Assembly: GCA_019911785.1 (NCBI GenBank)
Contig: JAIOJM010000226.1
Location: 1 to 8,116, forward strand
Origin: Sulfuricella sp.
GTDB taxonomy: Bacteria; Pseudomonadota; Gammaproteobacteria; Burkholderiales; Sulfuricellaceae
Direction: 5' to 3'
DNA length: 8,116 bases
Shown here: positions 5,746 through 8,116 of the stretch, one piece after another
Numbering within the stretch: position 1 is the first letter of the stretch
How the letters are laid out: each line of letters starts with the position of its first letter
Made by a program: the position numbers and the translations under genes
The notes under the pieces: generated by a model
Database searches by the model: none
What the model was told of the DNA's origin: nothing
The model's input: the letters and a program-made list of their open reading frames with translations, nothing else

Positions 5746-5777
5746 CTATAGAAAGCAGGGAGACCTGCTTTCTATAG
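5746..5777 (+). other. Perfect 14-bp hairpin with GAGA tetraloop
   Basis: The 5' strand (5746-5759) and 3' strand (5764-5777) are perfectly complementary over 14 bp around a GAGA loop, a stable GNRA tetraloop. It lies 32 bases after the dihaem cytochrome stop. The next bases are CATAAGAATATAAG, and TTTTT comes only 15 bases after the stem, so it does not fit a normal intrinsic terminator. A role in RNA processing or in protecting the upstream cytochrome message is more plausible. Confidence 0.7.
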
Positions 5778-5821
5778 CATAAGAATATAAGTTTTTCAGT
5801 ATATTAAGAATATCCTTGCCA

Positions 5822-5879
5822 AGACATGTCAGGCGATGTCTCTGGGGGTGGCTTTACGCCTGATTGGGCATGCACCCAA
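5822..5879 (+). other. Inverted repeats in the nosB leader
   Basis: Three short inverted repeats crowd this leader: AGACAT/ATGTCT (5822-5827 with 5836-5841), CAGGCG/CGCCTG (5830-5835 with 5857-5862) and TTGGG/CCCAA (5864-5868 with 5875-5879). The first two cannot form together. No FNR-like box or convincing promoter is present here, so nosB is probably read from upstream. The structures may be incidental or may tune its translation. Confidence 0.3.
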
Positions 5880-5902
5880 ATTCAACATGGTGAGTTAATA
5901 CG

Positions 5903-6871
5903 ATGAATGTCGGAAAAAATCAGAATTTACTTGTCAAAGGGCTAACGCTGGCCGCTTTGATACTCATGGTTGTGTCCTATTTTACCCCGATCTGGTGGGT
6001 ATCCCTGACCGCCCCGAACTATCCCAAGGAAGCCTTCCCGGATGGCATCCGCATCCATTTCCACTTTGACGGCGTTTACAACGGCTGCAAGGCGCCGCCA
6101 AAAACCAGCCTGATGTACCAGGAAACCCTGCAGGCCGATCTGGGCGATGATCTCAGCCAACGCGACGAGGGCGCATCCGGAGAAAAACAGCAGGTGGGTC
6201 TCGATTGCGTGCATGAGATGAACACCATCAACCACTATGTGGGAATGTACCCGATCCTGACCGGTTCCCCGGTGGAACTCCGCTTGTCAAAATTCATCTT
6301 TGCTTTCCTCGCCGTGATGCTGCTGGGATTCATGGTGACCCAGCGCAAGCAGCAACTCATGATACTCGGTGCGGGTTTTGCAGCGGTGAGCGTATGGATG
6401 GTGGGTGATCAGATCGTCATGGGCAATCTGGACAAGTTTGCCGTGGTTTACCATGATGCAGCGGCCACTTTCTTCAATCAACCCGAGGTGCTGAGCCGCT
6501 GGGTAGCCAATCTGAAATTTGCTACCTATGCCTCGATCGGAGGACTGATTGTGGCCATGGTGATCATCATGCTGGGAGTCTGGAAAATCCGCCAGTTTTC
6601 GCTGCTGCTGGCCCTGGTCCCGGCCTTGCTTCCGATTTTCTTCGTACTGGATTACGCGGGCTGGCTGTGGTTCTTCGGACATAACCTGCATCCATGGGGG
6701 GCTTTCACCGTCAAACCTTTCATGCCTACCGTATTCGGCGAGGGTAAGGTGGCGCAGTTCAGTACCTACTCCTATCCTTATTACGGCTATGCACTGTTGC
6801 TACTGACCTCTGCCGCATTGTTCCCGGCTATTCTGATTCGCCGCAAAATGATGCGGGAAGAACAGGCTTGA
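5903..6871 (+). CDS. nosB: NosB, clade II-specific polytopic membrane protein
   Basis: NosB is an inner-membrane protein that occurs with clade II nosZ, usually between nosZ and nosD; its biochemical role is unsettled. At 322 residues it shows about six hydrophobic segments, near 11-33, 128-145, 152-172, 208-227, 232-257 and 293-312. Between the first two lies a large loop (about 34-127) with the motif NTINHYVGMYPI (107-118) and two cysteines, Cys62 and Cys102, which could pair if the loop is periplasmic. A second conserved-looking stretch, TVKPFMPTVFGEGKVAQF (269-286), precedes the last segment. The ATG is supported by GGTGAG (5889-5894), 8 bases upstream. It lies 189 bases after the dihaem cytochrome, in the same direction and without its own visible promoter. 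The call rests on remembered sequence character plus position between the cytochromes and nosD. Confidence 0.88.
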   Translation: MNVGKNQNLLVKGLTLAALILMVVSYFTPIWWVSLTAPNYPKEAFPDGIRIHFHFDGVYNGCKAPPKTSLMYQETLQADLGDDLSQRDEGASGEKQQVGLDCVHEMNTINHYVGMYPILTGSPVELRLSKFIFAFLAVMLLGFMVTQRKQQLMILGAGFAAVSVWMVGDQIVMGNLDKFAVVYHDAAATFFNQPEVLSRWVANLKFATYASIGGLIVAMVIIMLGVWKIRQFSLLLALVPALLPIFFVLDYAGWLWFFGHNLHPWGAFTVKPFMPTVFGEGKVAQFSTYSYPYYGYALLLLTSAALFPAILIRRKMMREEQA

Positions 6872-6887
6872 AGGGATAAAATACGCA

Positions 6888-6918
6888 ATTCCCTAGTCTA
6901 ATAAGCTAGGGGATTTTT
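6888..6918 (+). terminator. Terminator-like hairpin between nosB and nosD
   Basis: ATTCCCTAG (6888-6896) pairs with CTAGGGGAT (6906-6914), a 9-bp stem with one G-U pair and a 9-base loop, followed by TTTTT (6914-6918). The stem is modest and AT-containing, so termination may be partial, leaving a reduced level of read-through into nosD. Confidence 0.65.
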
Positions 6919-6956
6919 GCGGCCCTTTGAGGTATACCAAAATTAAAGTTGAGCTT

Positions 6957-8116
6957 GTGAATAACTGTTTGCGAACCGCTTGTGCGTGGATATTGCTGGT
7001 GCTCCCCTTTTCGGCCAGTGTTGCCGTTGAGCTTGGGAGCGGTGCCGACTTGAGCACTGCGCCCCGCGTGGACGTGGATAAGCCCGTGCAGCTGGTGCCG
7101 CTACACGAGCGCGACGCGCGCATCCACCGTTTGCCCTCGTTCCAGAAGCTGGTTGATGCCACCCCCGCAGGCGGTACGCTCAAACCCAAGCCCGGCCTCT
7201 ATGCCGGGCCTGTTCTGGTGGATAAGCCCATCGTGATTGACGGCGGCGGCAAGGTCACCATCGACGGCGGCAACAAGAGCACGGTGTTCGTGCTGCAAGC
7301 CAACAGTTCCACACTGCGCGGCCTGCGCCTTACCGGCTCCGGTTCGTCACACGATGCTGACGATGCCTGCCTCAACGTGCGCGGCAACAACAACCTTATC
7401 GAGTCCCTGGTCATCGACGATTGTCTGTTCGGTATCGACCTCAAGCAAGCGAACAACAACGTTGTCCGCAGCAACAAGATCAAGTCCAAGCCTGTCGAAC
7501 TGGGGGTGCGCGGAGACGCCATCCGGCTCTGGTACAGCATGAATAACCGGGTCGAATCTAACGACATTTCCGATTCGCGGGACACCGTGGTGTGGTATTC
7601 CAAAGGCAATGTGTTCTGGAAGAATAGGGCGGTCAGAAGCCGGTATTCCCTGCACTTCATGTTCGCCAGCCAGAATGTGGTGGATAACAACTACTACTAT
7701 GACAATTCGGTGGGGATTTACCTGATGTACACCAATGACATGGTGGTGCGTAACAACGTAATCTCCCATTCCACCGGGTCGACCGGCATGGGCATCGGCT
7801 TCAAGGAGGCGAGCGGGGCGGTGATCGAGAACAACGAGATCATCTATTGCGGCACTGGCATCAGTTCGGACCTTTCCCCCTTTGAGCCGGATTCGACGAT
7901 CCGCATCGAGGGTAACCGCATTGCCTATAATGGCGTAGGCGTGATGTTCAACAGCGACCGGGAAGGCAATTCCTTCAAAAGGAATGTTTTCGAGGGCAAC
8001 CTGACCGATGTCGCGGTGGGCGGGGGCGGGTCGTCCAAGCGCAACGAGTGGCACGGCAATTATTGGGACGACTATCAGGGGTTCGACCGCAACAAGGACA
8101 GCATCGGCGATACGCC
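6957..8116 (+). CDS. nosD: NosD, copper-centre maturation protein, 3' end outside window
   Basis: NosD is a periplasmic protein needed with the NosFY ABC transporter for maturation of the NosZ copper site. The frame stays open to the window end, giving 386 codons; the family is somewhat longer, so a few tens of residues are missing. A signal peptide covers about 1-23 (hydrophobic WILLVLPFSASVA). From about residue 90 the protein consists of right-handed parallel beta-helix repeats with asparagine ladders (NNNLIES 144-150, NNNVVRSN 166-173, NNRVESND 196-203, NNVIS 266-270). The diagnostic stretch RGDAIRLWYS (185-194) and the C-terminal HGNYWDDY (366-373) are typical of NosD. The start is uncertain: no ATG fits, GTG 6957 has only a weak GAG three bases before it, and TTG 6969 is an alternative. 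A terminator-like hairpin lies 38 bases upstream and no FNR box is seen, so expression may depend on read-through. Confidence 0.95.
   Translation, partial: MNNCLRTACAWILLVLPFSASVAVELGSGADLSTAPRVDVDKPVQLVPLHERDARIHRLPSFQKLVDATPAGGTLKPKPGLYAGPVLVDKPIVIDGGGKVTIDGGNKSTVFVLQANSSTLRGLRLTGSGSSHDADDACLNVRGNNNLIESLVIDDCLFGIDLKQANNNVVRSNKIKSKPVELGVRGDAIRLWYSMNNRVESNDISDSRDTVVWYSKGNVFWKNRAVRSRYSLHFMFASQNVVDNNYYYDNSVGIYLMYTNDMVVRNNVISHSTGSTGMGIGFKEASGAVIENNEIIYCGTGISSDLSPFEPDSTIRIEGNRIAYNGVGVMFNSDREGNSFKRNVFEGNLTDVAVGGGGSSKRNEWHGNYWDDYQGFDRNKDSIGDT

Noticed and set aside
5746..5777. Intrinsic terminator after the dihaem cytochrome
   Set aside because: The stem is excellent, but no T-run follows directly. 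The nearest run of T is 15 bases away, so I list it as a hairpin of unknown role.
7347..8054. Minus-strand open frame of 235 codons opposite nosD
   Set aside because: The plus strand encodes an unmistakable NosD in one open frame; the minus frame is its shadow.

Overview
This window carries the start of a clade II (atypical, Sec-exported) nitrous-oxide-reduction cluster from a Gram-negative denitrifier. Moderate-to-high GC, the style of the proteins and the order nosZ - cytochrome c - cytochrome c - nosB - nosD point to a betaproteobacterium of the Dechloromonas/Sulfuricella type. That assignment is inference from remembered family patterns, not a database match. All supported genes are on the + strand.

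Layout: (1) 1-504, the 3' part of a periplasmic TlpA-like thioredoxin with a WCGPC active site. (2) 515-672, an intergenic inverted-repeat element built from a period-8 unit (CCACAGAG / CTCTGTGG). (3) 703-1773, an enolase-superfamily protein, most likely o-succinylbenzoate synthase (menC) of menaquinone synthesis. (4) 1774-2035, the nosZ regulatory region with two CRP/FNR-type boxes. (5) 2036-4333, nosZ, followed by a strong intrinsic terminator. (6) 4522-4839, a small monohaem cytochrome c behind its own FNR-type box and a consensus-like sigma-70 promoter. (7) 4982-5713, a dihaem cytochrome c behind a fourth FNR-type box in textbook class II position. (8) 5746-5777, a perfect 14-bp hairpin, then the structured nosB leader. 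(9) 5903-6871, nosB, a polytopic membrane protein. (10) 6888-6918, a terminator-like hairpin. (11) 6957-8116, nosD, running off the window end. No stretch longer than 300 bases lacks a gene.

How the parts fit: NosZ reduces N2O to N2 in the periplasm. The two cytochromes are plausible electron carriers to its CuA site. NosB is a membrane protein specific to clade II clusters, and NosD is needed for maturation of the copper centre. A menaquinone-synthesis gene next door fits the idea that clade II Nos systems draw electrons from menaquinol, but this is only a contextual link. Four FNR/DNR-like boxes, one or two before each of nosZ, cytochrome 1 and cytochrome 2, show that the cluster is read as several separately started, anaerobically or NO-controlled transcripts rather than one simple operon.

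I did not find a wholly new system. The least ordinary points are the helical, haem-less C-terminal extension of NosZ, the duplicated nosZ promoter, the unusual position of the FNR box before cytochrome 1, and several well-formed RNA hairpins between the genes.
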